Of a stretch of 20,704 bases of DNA, positions 6,083 to 12,688 are shown in pieces. The stretch lies in the IMG/VR virus record IMGVR_UViG_3300030098_006138, positions 7,832 to 28,535 of that record, one strand, 5' to 3'. Every line of letters begins with the position of its first letter. Positions within the stretch are counted from its first letter, which is position 1. Under the pieces are notes generated by a model, which was not told the origin of the DNA, made no database searches, and was given only the letters and a program-made list of their open reading frames with translations. Source of the DNA: a virus. The position numbers and the translations under genes were made by a program.

Positions 6083-6244
6083 TTAACTTAAACTTTTCCT
6101 TTTTTTCTTTAATAAATGAGGGTTGTAATAAAAATAGTACAACTGTTTCTTAGTCATACTGTTAGCTTTGCTGAACTTGATATGATGATATTTAACTATC
6201 CACCATACAAGCTCATATCGGTATTTATAAGGACAGCTACTCAT
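6083..6244 (-). CDS. Hypothetical micro-protein, 53 aa
   Basis: The frame runs from ATG 6244 to TAA 6083. The protein starts MSSCPYKYRYELVWWIVKYH and contains SMTKKQLYYFYYNPH, followed by a basic tail KKKRKSLS. The 'S-M-T-K-K-Q-L-hydrophobic-x-hydrophobic-Y' segment resembles a helix seen in many tiny phage ORFs. It is rich in aromatic and basic residues with no predicted membrane segment. The ATG overlaps the upstream stop (ATGAGTAG) and both codons lie in the loop of a 7-bp hairpin, suggesting coupled translation. No function assigned. Confidence 0.6.
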   Translation of the reverse strand: MSSCPYKYRYELVWWIVKYHHIKFSKANSMTKKQLYYFYYNPHLLKKKRKSLS

Positions 6245-6255
6245 CGAACTGTCCT
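6230..6255 (-). promoter_or_regulatory. Hairpin presenting a stop/start overlap in its loop
   Basis: On the minus-strand RNA, AGGACAG (6255 to 6249) pairs with CTGTCCT (6236 to 6230), seven perfect pairs. The 12-nt loop contains the ATG of the 53-aa gene and the TAG of the 59-aa gene. This would favour termination-reinitiation between the two genes. The pairing is visible; the regulatory role is inferred. Confidence 0.55.
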
Positions 6256-6416
6256 AAAAAAGCTACTGAATACTGCCATATTAAGAATGGAATACTCAAT
6301 ATAAATCCTATAGACCATAGGTTACCAAAATTAGCTATTGATTGAATTAACAAATAGCTGAACATTGATGTAAATAACACCAATGAAATGATGTTTAATA
6401 GTATATTTCTTACCAT
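6237..6416 (-). CDS. Small two-span membrane protein, 59 aa
   Basis: From ATG 6416 to TAG 6237, with a GGAG ribosome site seven bases upstream. Two hydrophobic stretches are evident: residues about 5-25 (ILLNIISLVLFTSMFSYLLI) and about 34-54 (WSIGFILSIPFLIWQYSVAF), with a short NFGN turn between and a polar FDE end. It is therefore a likely inner-membrane hairpin protein. Its place in an early small-gene cluster fits a host-takeover or superinfection role, but nothing in the sequence proves this. Confidence 0.65.
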   Translation of the reverse strand: MVRNILLNIISLVLFTSMFSYLLIQSIANFGNLWSIGFILSIPFLIWQYSVAFLGQFDE

Positions 6417-6433
6417 TATTACTCCAAAATTAT

Positions 6434-6462
6434 AAGGACTGCTCTTATTCAGAACAGCCCTT
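6434..6462 (-). other. 11-bp intercistronic hairpin
   Basis: On the minus-strand RNA, AAGGGCTGTTC (6462 to 6452) pairs with GAGCAGTCCTT (6444 to 6434) in 11 continuous pairs, two of them wobbles, around the loop TGAATAA. It lies between the stop of the 71-aa gene (6475) and the ribosome site of the 59-aa gene. No U-run follows, so RNA processing or attenuation is more likely than strong termination. Confidence 0.6.
6439..6456. repeat. 18-nt repeat, copy 2 (intergenic hairpin core)
   Basis: CTGCTCTTATTCAGAACA on the plus strand, 17 of 18 identical to 5997-6014. This copy forms the loop and upper stem of the hairpin at 6434-6462. Confidence 0.7.
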
Positions 6463-6474
6463 AGTTGTTGTTAA

Positions 6475-6690
6475 TTAATATCTTTTAAATACAAAACCTT
6501 TATGTTTAATTCTTAAGTTTAACCACTTACTTGTAGTTAAACCCCAAGAATTGCATCTTGCAATGCTAATTGATTTATATTTAAAACCATTATCACTAAA
6601 ATCTCTATAATACTGTACTTTAAATAGATTAAATAAAGTAAAGAATATAGACTTGTCCATCATATCTTTCTTCAAGATTTTATCAAACAT
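6475..6690 (-). CDS. Hypothetical small basic protein, 71 aa
   Basis: Starts MFDKILKKDMMDKSIFF with a good AGGAG site upstream of 6690. Basic, with aromatic-rich segments (FFTLFNLFKVQYYRDF) and a C-terminal stretch TSKWLNLRIKHKGFVFKRY that looks like two antiparallel strands. No membrane segment long enough to be convincing and no known motif. It is the first gene after structured element B and probably the head of the small-gene run leading to the Ubl cassette. Confidence 0.6.
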   Translation of the reverse strand: MFDKILKKDMMDKSIFFTLFNLFKVQYYRDFSDNGFKYKSISIARCNSWGLTTSKWLNLRIKHKGFVFKRY

Positions 6691-6704
6691 TTTATAATAC
6701 TCCT

Positions 6705-6789
6705 AACAGCCCAAAGACAGATTACCCCTAAGATAGGGAGTTGTCCACTTAATGGCTTACTGCGTATTCTGCTACCACTTTGAGCTGTT
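6705..6789 (-). ncRNA. Structured RNA element B, three-way-junction-like leader
   Basis: On the minus-strand RNA, AACAGCTCAAAG (6789 to 6778) pairs with CTTTGGGCTGTT (6716 to 6705), 12 pairs with one wobble. Inside, GACA/TGTC encloses a TCCCTA/TAGGGG hairpin with the 3-nt loop TCT, and TGGT/GCCA closes a second side arm. The 3' arm ends just before the AGGAG of the 71-aa gene, so folding could control access to that site. It contains no ATG frame. It could be a regulatory leader, a processed small RNA or an antisense target; I do not recognise a known riboswitch class. Confidence 0.5.
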
Positions 6790-6802
6790 TATATTAAAGT
6801 TT

Positions 6803-6829
6803 AAAAAAAAGGGGGAAATAAATCCCCCT
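6803..6829 (-). terminator. Rho-independent terminator after the 82-aa gene
   Basis: Minus-strand RNA AGGGGGA, loop TTTATT, TCCCCCT, followed directly by a run of eight U in total. It begins seven bases after the stop of the 82-aa gene. The U-run is on the minus strand only, so direction is clear. Confidence 0.85.
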
Positions 6830-6835
6830 GTGTAC

Positions 6836-7084
6836 TTATCGTACTATTGTTACCTCACTTTCATTAACTGCAACACCACCTTTCCATAGAGCAACCTCAT
6901 TAGGGAAATCCCTACGCTTTTCACCAAGAACATATATCTCACCTTGGTATTGTATTGATGTTTCATATTCAACGGGTTTAATCTTATTCTTAGAACAGAA
7001 TACTTTCCATTGATTTACAGTACATTTGAGCATTTGGTACAGTTTACCAGTTTTCTTTGCTTCAACTTCGTTATGTATAAACAT
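6836..7084 (-). CDS. Hypothetical protein, 82 aa, first gene of the leftward region
   Basis: No family recognised. The protein starts MFIHNEVEAKKTGKLYQMLK and appears alpha/beta, with strands YETSIQYQGEIYVLG and GVAVNESEVTIVR. AAGGAAAG lies upstream of ATG 7084. It is isolated from the other leftward genes by its own terminator and lies next to the divergent control region, a position where phages often put a small early regulator. There is no clear helix-turn-helix, so regulator status is only a guess from place. Confidence 0.65.
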   Translation of the reverse strand: MFIHNEVEAKKTGKLYQMLKCTVNQWKVFCSKNKIKPVEYETSIQYQGEIYVLGEKRRDFPNEVALWKGGVAVNESEVTIVR

Positions 7085-7120
7085 ATCATCTTTCCTTTTG
7101 TTTGTTATTGTTATAGTAAA

Positions 7121-7216
7121 GAGGAGATAGCAGGGGCTACAGCACGGGAGATTTCAACAGGATGCGACCCCCCAGTGCCGTGAAATCGAACCGTGCCTAC
7201 TGAATGTATATCTCTC
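7121..7216 (-). ncRNA. Long stem element A in the divergent control region
   Basis: A series of nested complementarities shares one axis: GAGATA/TATCTC, CAG/CTG, GCACGG/CCGTGC and GATTTCA/TGAAATC, closing a 24-nt loop with a CCCCCC run (on the plus strand). It is GC-richer than its surroundings. On the minus strand it lies in the 5' leader of the 82-aa gene. Both strands can fold it, so the transcribed strand is assigned by context. It could be a regulatory leader, a phage-encoded small RNA, or a DNA structure for an origin or packaging site. The T-arm-like GGTTCGATT does not complete a tRNA. Confidence 0.5.
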
Positions 7217-7238
7217 ACTCCCATTCTGGAATATTTTT

Positions 7239-7268
7239 TTGAAAATTTTCCTTGTACACTACTATAGT
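7239..7268 (+). promoter_or_regulatory. Candidate promoter for the late (structural) operon
   Basis: TTGAAA at 7239-7244 and TATAGT at 7263-7268 are separated by 18 bases, close to a sigma70 pattern, and lie about 75 bases before the terminase small-subunit ATG. An alternative is TTGTAC (7252-7257) with TATATT (7277-7282), with 19-base spacing. The -10 regions fall within the palindromes, so repression or activation by a palindrome-binding protein is plausible. AT-rich DNA produces such matches by chance, so confidence is modest. Confidence 0.4.
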
Positions 7269-7280
7269 AGTACTACTATA
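7258..7280. promoter_or_regulatory. Overlapping palindromes, likely operator
   Basis: ACTACTATAGTAGT (7258-7271) is a perfect 14-bp palindrome. TATAGTAGTACTACTATA (7263-7280) is a perfect 18-bp palindrome overlapping it, giving three alternating half-sites. A further TAGTAGTAC occurs at 7331-7339, just before the terminase small-subunit start. A dimeric repressor or activator binding here could switch between the leftward and rightward operons. No repressor gene is identified in the window. Confidence 0.6.
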
Positions 7281-7344
7281 TTAGGGAGGTGAATAGGTTT
7301 ATCTTTTATAGTTAATCTAATAGTTAGGGGTAGTAGTACGGCTT

Positions 7345-8103
7345 ATGTACACAATAACGATAAATCATAAAGATAAGGGTACTGTTCATTACAAAATCTA
7401 CACTAAGGAAGAAGCTGACTCTAAGGGGCTACTCTATAGGTCTTGGAGAGAAGCACAGATTGGTGATTATGCTCTAAGTGATGACGATATGGTAGCAGAA
7501 GTTATACAAAGGAAGGAGTATAATCATAAAGAAGGCAAGAAGACTACTTACATCAGAATGCCTTGGGGTTATGCCCTATGTAACCCTTCCTATAACTCAA
7601 ATCATTATGCAATAAAAGGTAGAACTACAGCATCTACTCTTACTGGTAAACCAGCAGAGATTGTTAGGGCTAACAGTAGGGAGATGAAGGATTTAGCTAT
7701 GACTTATGCTTTCACAATGGACATAGAAAAGACCTTAGAGATAGCATTTGCTAACAAACCTCTACCTAAATGGAAGAAAACAGACCTCAGAAAGAGGATG
7801 AGAACAAAGGTATTCAGAGATATGGTAACAAAAGAGTTAAAAGCAAGGCTTCAGGACCACGGAATAGATGAGGATTTTGCATTGAACCTCCTTAAAGATG
7901 CTATAGACATAGCTAAGGATAAGAAAGATGTGTCCTCTCTTATGCGTGGAGTAGAGAATATACAGGATATGCTTGGTATGAAGGAGAAAACCAAGGTAAC
8001 ATCTACTAAACAGATAGAAGCCAGCTCTACACAAGAGCTTTTAGATGAGATAAATAAACAGGAAACAGTCCTAACAGAGACTACCAAGGTAGAGAATGGC
8101 TGA
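7345..8103 (+). CDS. Terminase small subunit (TerS-like), 252 aa
   Basis: Predicted DNA-recognition subunit of the packaging motor. The N-terminal ~90 residues are beta-rich and unassigned (including YAIKGRTTASTLTGKPAEIVR). The centre contains the helical pattern usual for TerS: LEIAFANKPLPKWKK, LRKRMRTKVFRDMVTKELKA, then GIDEDFALNLLKDAIDIA and a hydrophobic helix ending in IQDMLGM. The C-terminus is charged and flexible. It lies directly before TerL with an 8-base overlap, the normal TerS/TerL arrangement. The ATG at 7345 has no close Shine-Dalgarno; AGGGG sits 14 bases upstream. It is longer than many TerS proteins because of the N-terminal extension. Assignment is mainly by position and helical pattern. 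Confidence 0.7.
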   Translation: MYTITINHKDKGTVHYKIYTKEEADSKGLLYRSWREAQIGDYALSDDDMVAEVIQRKEYNHKEGKKTTYIRMPWGYALCNPSYNSNHYAIKGRTTASTLTGKPAEIVRANSREMKDLAMTYAFTMDIEKTLEIAFANKPLPKWKKTDLRKRMRTKVFRDMVTKELKARLQDHGIDEDFALNLLKDAIDIAKDKKDVSSLMRGVENIQDMLGMKEKTKVTSTKQIEASSTQELLDEINKQETVLTETTKVENG

Positions 8104-9595
8104 AGATTATGAAGCTAAGTACCAAAGAAGGCAGGCTCTTAAGAAATTACAGACCAATATGGCTTTATTTGGGAAGATTTGCTTTCCAACAGCTTTAAGA
8201 AAAGATACCCCACCCTTTCATAAGGAGATATATAGGAACTTGATGGACCCTTCTGTACGGAGAGTCCTTACTGCCGCACCTCGGGGTACAGCTAAAAGCA
8301 CAGTAACCTCATTAATCCTACCATTATGGCGAGCAGCCTTTAAAAGAAGTACTGAAGACCTGTTTATGGTGATAATATCTGAATCACAAGCCCAGTCTAT
8401 CAACTTTTTAAGTAGGATTAAGTATCATTTAACTCATTCTCACAAATTTAAAGCATTATTCGGTGATATGGGACCCAAAACAGCTAAAAGATGGACAAAT
8501 ACAGATGTAGTCCTTGCGAATGGTACTCGTATAGTAGCTGTTGGTACAGGTCAGCGAGTTAGGGGTTTCATTGAGGGTGATACTCGACCTAATCTAATTA
8601 TTATTGATGACTTTGAGTCAGAATTAAACGCAGCAACTGCTGAAGCAAGGGTTAAGAATAGAAAGTGGATAACTGAAGCTGTTATTCCTTCTTTATCTGA
8701 TGACGGAAGAATAGCTCTTATTGGAACAGTTATATCAGAAGATTGCTTCCTTTACTGGGCTAAAGACTCTCCTGCATGGAAAGTTCTATGGTTTTCTATC
8801 ATAGATGAAGAAGGTAAGAGTATTTGGAAAGATAGGTTCCCTTTAAGCAGAATAGACGAAATAAAGAAAGAGTTTGCCTCCGTTGGCAATTTAACAGGCT
8901 TCTATCAGGAGTACATGAATATAGCTCAGGCTCCTGAAGATGCCCCTTTTAGACCAGATTGGATGAAACTTCATCATTATGACTTTACAAGGAAGAAACA
9001 TGGGCACCCAGCATTAGAAAGACTTGTTGGGGAGGAAACGAAAGTTATACCTGTAGAAACCTATATGGGTATTGACCCTGCATCTTCTTTAAATCCTAAC
9101 GCAGATTACTTCTGTATGGCAGTTATTGCTAAGGACCATGATGATAATGCATACTTGATTGATGTCATAAGACAGAGAATATCACCTGCTATGCAACCAG
9201 ATAAGATTATAGAGTTCTATTTGAAGTATAAACCTAAAAGAACTACTATAGAAACAGTAGCGTATCAAGAAGCTTTGAGAGATACAGTTCGCAAAAAGGC
9301 ACTTGAGATGAATGTAATTATCCCGGGATTGGAACGAAAAGTGAAACCCCGTACCAGAAAGTCTGAAAGACTGTTGTCACTTGCTCCTATACTTGCTAAA
9401 GGTAAATTTTTCTTCAGACCACAGGATACACTTGCTCAACAGGAGTTTATGAGCTTCCCTAAAGGTAAGCATGATGATATAATGGATGCTATATGGTATG
9501 CTATGGATTGTGCAAAACCTTGTAGAATTAAAGAAATTGATAAAAATCCAGAAAAAAAGAAAAAAAGAAAGTTTATTGATTGGATGGTTATGTAA
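8096..9595 (+). CDS. Terminase large subunit (TerL), 499 aa
   Basis: ATP-driven DNA translocase and headful/cos nuclease of the packaging motor. N-terminal ATPase: Walker A APRGTAKST (61-69), Walker B NLIIIDDFE (166-174) and the coupling motif ALIGT (207-211). C-terminal RNase H-like nuclease: first acidic motif MGIDPAS (324-330), glutamate in IETVAYQ (385-391), and last motif HDDIMDA (459-465) with D461/D464 candidates. All catalytic positions are present and the length is typical. The start overlaps the TerS stop by 8 bases, implying coupled translation. A lysine-rich tail (PEKKKKRKF) closes the protein. A 13-base gap with GAGG leads to the portal gene. Confidence 0.95.
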   Translation: MAEDYEAKYQRRQALKKLQTNMALFGKICFPTALRKDTPPFHKEIYRNLMDPSVRRVLTAAPRGTAKSTVTSLILPLWRAAFKRSTEDLFMVIISESQAQSINFLSRIKYHLTHSHKFKALFGDMGPKTAKRWTNTDVVLANGTRIVAVGTGQRVRGFIEGDTRPNLIIIDDFESELNAATAEARVKNRKWITEAVIPSLSDDGRIALIGTVISEDCFLYWAKDSPAWKVLWFSIIDEEGKSIWKDRFPLSRIDEIKKEFASVGNLTGFYQEYMNIAQAPEDAPFRPDWMKLHHYDFTRKKHGHPALERLVGEETKVIPVETYMGIDPASSLNPNADYFCMAVIAKDHDDNAYLIDVIRQRISPAMQPDKIIEFYLKYKPKRTTIETVAYQEALRDTVRKKALEMNVIIPGLERKVKPRTRKSERLLSLAPILAKGKFFFRPQDTLAQQEFMSFPKGKHDDIMDAIWYAMDCAKPCRIKEIDKNPEKKKKRKFIDWMVM

Positions 9596-9608
9596 CTTAT
9601 GAGGTCAG

Positions 9609-11690
9609 ATGGCGTACAAAAATAAGACAAATAAAAACAAAAAGAAGATTGTAGACGAAACAATCGAACTTTTCAGGCTTTATTCCCGAAAAAGGGAGAC
9701 TTGGGCTCAACATGCACAAGAAGATAAAGAGTTCAGACTTGGCAGGCAATGGACTGATGAGCAGAAAAAAGAGCTTGAAAGGAGAGGACATTCTCCTATA
9801 GTTGTTAATCGCATACATCCAGCAGTAGAAACTGCTAAAGCTATGCTTACATCCAATAGACCACAGTTTAGAGTATCCGCAAGAGAAGATTCTGACAATA
9901 AGGTAGCACAGGTATTCAATGGAATGATTGAGTATATGTGGCAAGTAAGCTCAGGAGAGTCTGTTATGCGACAGGTAGTAGATGATTACTATGTTGCAGG
10001 CATGGGTGCATTGCTTGTTTACCAAGACCCTGAGAAGGATAATGGACAGGGAGAGGTTTGTGTCCATGATGTAGACCCACTTGATATTTACATAGACCCT
10101 AACTCAAGAGATAGATTCGGTGATGATGCTGAGAATATTATTATTTCAAGGCTTTTTACAAGAGAACAAGCCAAAAAAATGTACCCGAACTATGATAAAG
10201 CCATTACTAATGCAAATGCAGACCTTTTTACTGATAGACCTGTAACAGATAATGCAGATGACGGTGAACTTGCTTTCCCCGAAGACATACAGACTAATGA
10301 ATATAATGAAGAGTATGTAAGAGGATATGAGAGATATTATCAAATAAAAGCTGATAGATACCACATTAGAGAAAAATGGAGTGGGTCTGAGTATATTTAT
10401 GATGAGAATGAATTTGACGAGTATATCAATAAACCAGCTTGGTTATTAGATGGAACACCTATTGTAGATTTTAAGGCAGCTAAAGGGCTTGCTGACCAAG
10501 GAGCACCTGTTCAAGATGCTAACTATAAGATGCTTGCTACTATGGGTCAAATAGAGATTGTAAATGTAGCTTTACCAAGAATTAAGCAGTGTGTAATTAT
10601 TGGTGATAAACTTCTTTATGAAAGAGTATTGCCTGTTGAAAAGTACCCAGTAGTGCTTTTTATGAATTTACATACAAGAACACCTTATCCTGTATCTGAT
10701 GTACGAATGGTTAAGGGATTGCAAAGATTTATTAATAAGACAAGGTCTCTTATTATCGCTCACGCAACAACATCTACGAATACGAAGGTGCTGATACCTG
10801 CTGGTTCTGTAGATATGAGGGAGTTTGAAGAGAAATGGGCACAGCCCGGAGTGGCAATAGAGGTTGATTTTGCTGAGGGGCAACCAATGCCTGTTCCTCC
10901 TACACAGTTACCCAATGAACTTTATGCTAATGAAAATAATGCTAAAAATGACATTGACCATCAGCTTGGTATATACGAGATGATGCAAGGTAATGCAGCG
11001 GCAGCCCCTCAAACATATAAAGCTACAGTAAGTCTTGATGAGTTTGGACAAAGAAAGATTCGTTCTAAACAGATGGATATAGAAGTAGGGCTTACAAGAA
11101 TGGCTGAAATAGCTATTCCTATGATGCAACAGCTTTATAAGAAAGAAAAAGTATTCAGAATTGTACAACCAAATAATTCTATTAATGAATTTGTTATAAA
11201 TAAAAAACTTGTAGATGATAAGACTAAAGAGATTGAGGTTTTTAATGATATTGGTCGTGGTAAATACGACATTATAGCTGTATCAGGCTCTACTATGCCT
11301 ACAAATAGATATGCTCAACTTGAACTTTATATGGAAGCTTATAAGAATCAAATCATTGATAAGGTGGAAGTATTGAAGAAAAGTGAAGTATTTGACATGC
11401 AAGGTATACTTGAGAGAACAGATATGGTTTCACAATTACAATCTCAGTTAAATTCAGCACAAGAACAAATAAAGAAACTTAAAGGAGATTTACAGACGAG
11501 AGATAGAGAATCTGTTAATCTTAGGAAGAAAGTTGAAGTTGAGAAGTTCAAAGGACAGTTGGATAAAGTTCAAAACAAATCAACTGCAGCTGGAACTATT
11601 TTTGAGAAGAGACTCGATGATGTTCTTAACCAAACAAGGAAAGAACTTATGGAAATTTCATCTTCTGAAAAAAAGAGTTCTTCTAAATAA
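9609..11690 (+). CDS. Portal protein, P22-type, 693 aa
   Basis: Forms the dodecameric ring through which TerL pumps DNA and to which the tail attaches. The N-terminus has the P22-portal signature: FRLGRQWTDEQKKELERRG, then PIVVNRIHPAVETAKAMLTS with NRPQFRVSARE, and later VDDYYVAGMGALLVYQDPE and HDVDPLDIYIDPNS. Length is close to the P22 portal (about 725 aa). The C-terminal quarter (SQLQSQLNSAQEQIKKLKGD onward) is a coiled coil, matching the helical barrel or crown of P22-type portals. It ends in a Ser/Lys-rich tail. It follows TerL and precedes the scaffold gene, the usual order. GAGG lies upstream of the ATG at 9609. Confidence 0.9.
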   Translation: MAYKNKTNKNKKKIVDETIELFRLYSRKRETWAQHAQEDKEFRLGRQWTDEQKKELERRGHSPIVVNRIHPAVETAKAMLTSNRPQFRVSAREDSDNKVAQVFNGMIEYMWQVSSGESVMRQVVDDYYVAGMGALLVYQDPEKDNGQGEVCVHDVDPLDIYIDPNSRDRFGDDAENIIISRLFTREQAKKMYPNYDKAITNANADLFTDRPVTDNADDGELAFPEDIQTNEYNEEYVRGYERYYQIKADRYHIREKWSGSEYIYDENEFDEYINKPAWLLDGTPIVDFKAAKGLADQGAPVQDANYKMLATMGQIEIVNVALPRIKQCVIIGDKLLYERVLPVEKYPVVLFMNLHTRTPYPVSDVRMVKGLQRFINKTRSLIIAHATTSTNTKVLIPAGSVDMREFEEKWAQPGVAIEVDFAEGQPMPVPPTQLPNELYANENNAKNDIDHQLGIYEMMQGNAAAAPQTYKATVSLDEFGQRKIRSKQMDIEVGLTRMAEIAIPMMQQLYKKEKVFRIVQPNNSINEFVINKKLVDDKTKEIEVFNDIGRGKYDIIAVSGSTMPTNRYAQLELYMEAYKNQIIDKVEVLKKSEVFDMQGILERTDMVSQLQSQLNSAQEQIKKLKGDLQTRDRESVNLRKKVEVEKFKGQLDKVQNKSTAAGTIFEKRLDDVLNQTRKELMEISSSEKKSSSK

Positions 11691-11721
11691 TATTTTATTT
11701 ATAATATAATAAGGATAGAAA

Positions 11722-12672
11722 ATGGACAATTTAATGGAAAATACACAGTCAGACACTCAGGAAAATGCTTTTGAAGCCGCCTTTGGCGTACCCCAAGAAG
11801 CTCCTGACTCTAATAATGTAGAACCATTTGGAGAACCTCAAGAGACTGGAACGGTAGATACTGCCTCCCCTGAGATGGGAGAACCAGAACCTACACAAGT
11901 ACAAGCTCAACCAGAACCTCAAGCTGACCCTAATGACCAGCAAAGGTATCAATATTGGCAATCTGAAGCTGATAAAAGGAATAATGAACTGGCTGAAATA
12001 AAAAGACAGAATGACCTTTTACAAAATCAGATGAATATTATGATGCAACAACAGCAAGAACAGCCCCAACAGGCTGAACAACCTGTTCAAGAGGAAGAAC
12101 AAGGTTTTCCACCTCCACCAGAAAAACCTGAGAGACCTCACAATTTTAGTCGTGAGGAAGCCCTTAGTGACCCTAATAGTGATTCTGCGAGGTATCTTGA
12201 TGCTCAAGATGAGTATAGAGATACAATGGATGAATATAATCAATTATATCAACAATGGACTTATGCTAAAGTTCAAGAGGATAAACAGAAGTTTTATGAA
12301 GAACAGCAAAGAGTTGCTGAAATTCAAAGACAGCAAGCTGAGGCAGAGCAAAATAGAAACTCTGCTGTAGATTATGCTCAAAAAACTTTCAATGCTACTC
12401 CTGAACAAGCACAACAATTTGTTAAAGATATGTCATCCAGAGAATCTATAAGCATGGATAATCTTTGGCAGTTATGGTTAATGAGAAATAATCAGCAAGT
12501 TAGTGGGAATGTGCCACCTAAGAGTGACTCTTTCCAACAAGTACAGAACGCACAGCAAGTTCCATCTCCAATGGGAGTTGTTCCTGCAGTAAATTCTGGA
12601 CAAGCTGACCCAGCTGATTCTCTTATGGACTCTATGATTGCAGATTTTAATAGACAAAACCCTTTCGGGTAA
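11722..12672 (+). CDS. Capsid scaffolding protein candidate, 316 aa
   Basis: Between portal and major capsid, the standard place for the internal scaffold that guides procapsid assembly and is then lost. The composition fits: very acidic and rich in Gln, Pro and Glu (QEQPQQAEQPVQEEEQ), with a helical middle (YLDAQDEYRDTMDEYNQLYQ) and coiled coil (VAEIQRQQAEAEQNRNS). A short C-terminal helix ends DSMIADFNRQNPFG and could bind the coat. No protease motif is seen, so a separate maturation protease is not evident. AAGGATAG precedes the ATG. Identification rests on context and composition. Confidence 0.75.
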   Translation: MDNLMENTQSDTQENAFEAAFGVPQEAPDSNNVEPFGEPQETGTVDTASPEMGEPEPTQVQAQPEPQADPNDQQRYQYWQSEADKRNNELAEIKRQNDLLQNQMNIMMQQQQEQPQQAEQPVQEEEQGFPPPPEKPERPHNFSREEALSDPNSDSARYLDAQDEYRDTMDEYNQLYQQWTYAKVQEDKQKFYEEQQRVAEIQRQQAEAEQNRNSAVDYAQKTFNATPEQAQQFVKDMSSRESISMDNLWQLWLMRNNQQVSGNVPPKSDSFQQVQNAQQVPSPMGVVPAVNSGQADPADSLMDSMIADFNRQNPFG

Positions 12673-12688
12673 TAAATAGGAGTCAGTA

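Noticed and set aside
6116-6304. Plus-strand open frame of 62 codons
   Set aside because: It runs antisense to the 53-aa and 59-aa minus-strand genes, which have coupled starts and clear protein character; no plus-strand ribosome site is seen.
7141-7200. tRNA or tmRNA suggested by GGTTCGATTT on the minus strand
   Set aside because: The T-loop-like segment is not closed by a 5-bp T-stem and no acceptor or anticodon arm follows; it is part of a long simple hairpin.
7282-7293. Strong Shine-Dalgarno (AGGGAGGTGA) suggesting a gene starting near 7300
   Set aside because: No ATG, GTG or TTG with an open frame follows at usable spacing; stops arrive within a few codons. It may belong to the operator/leader instead.
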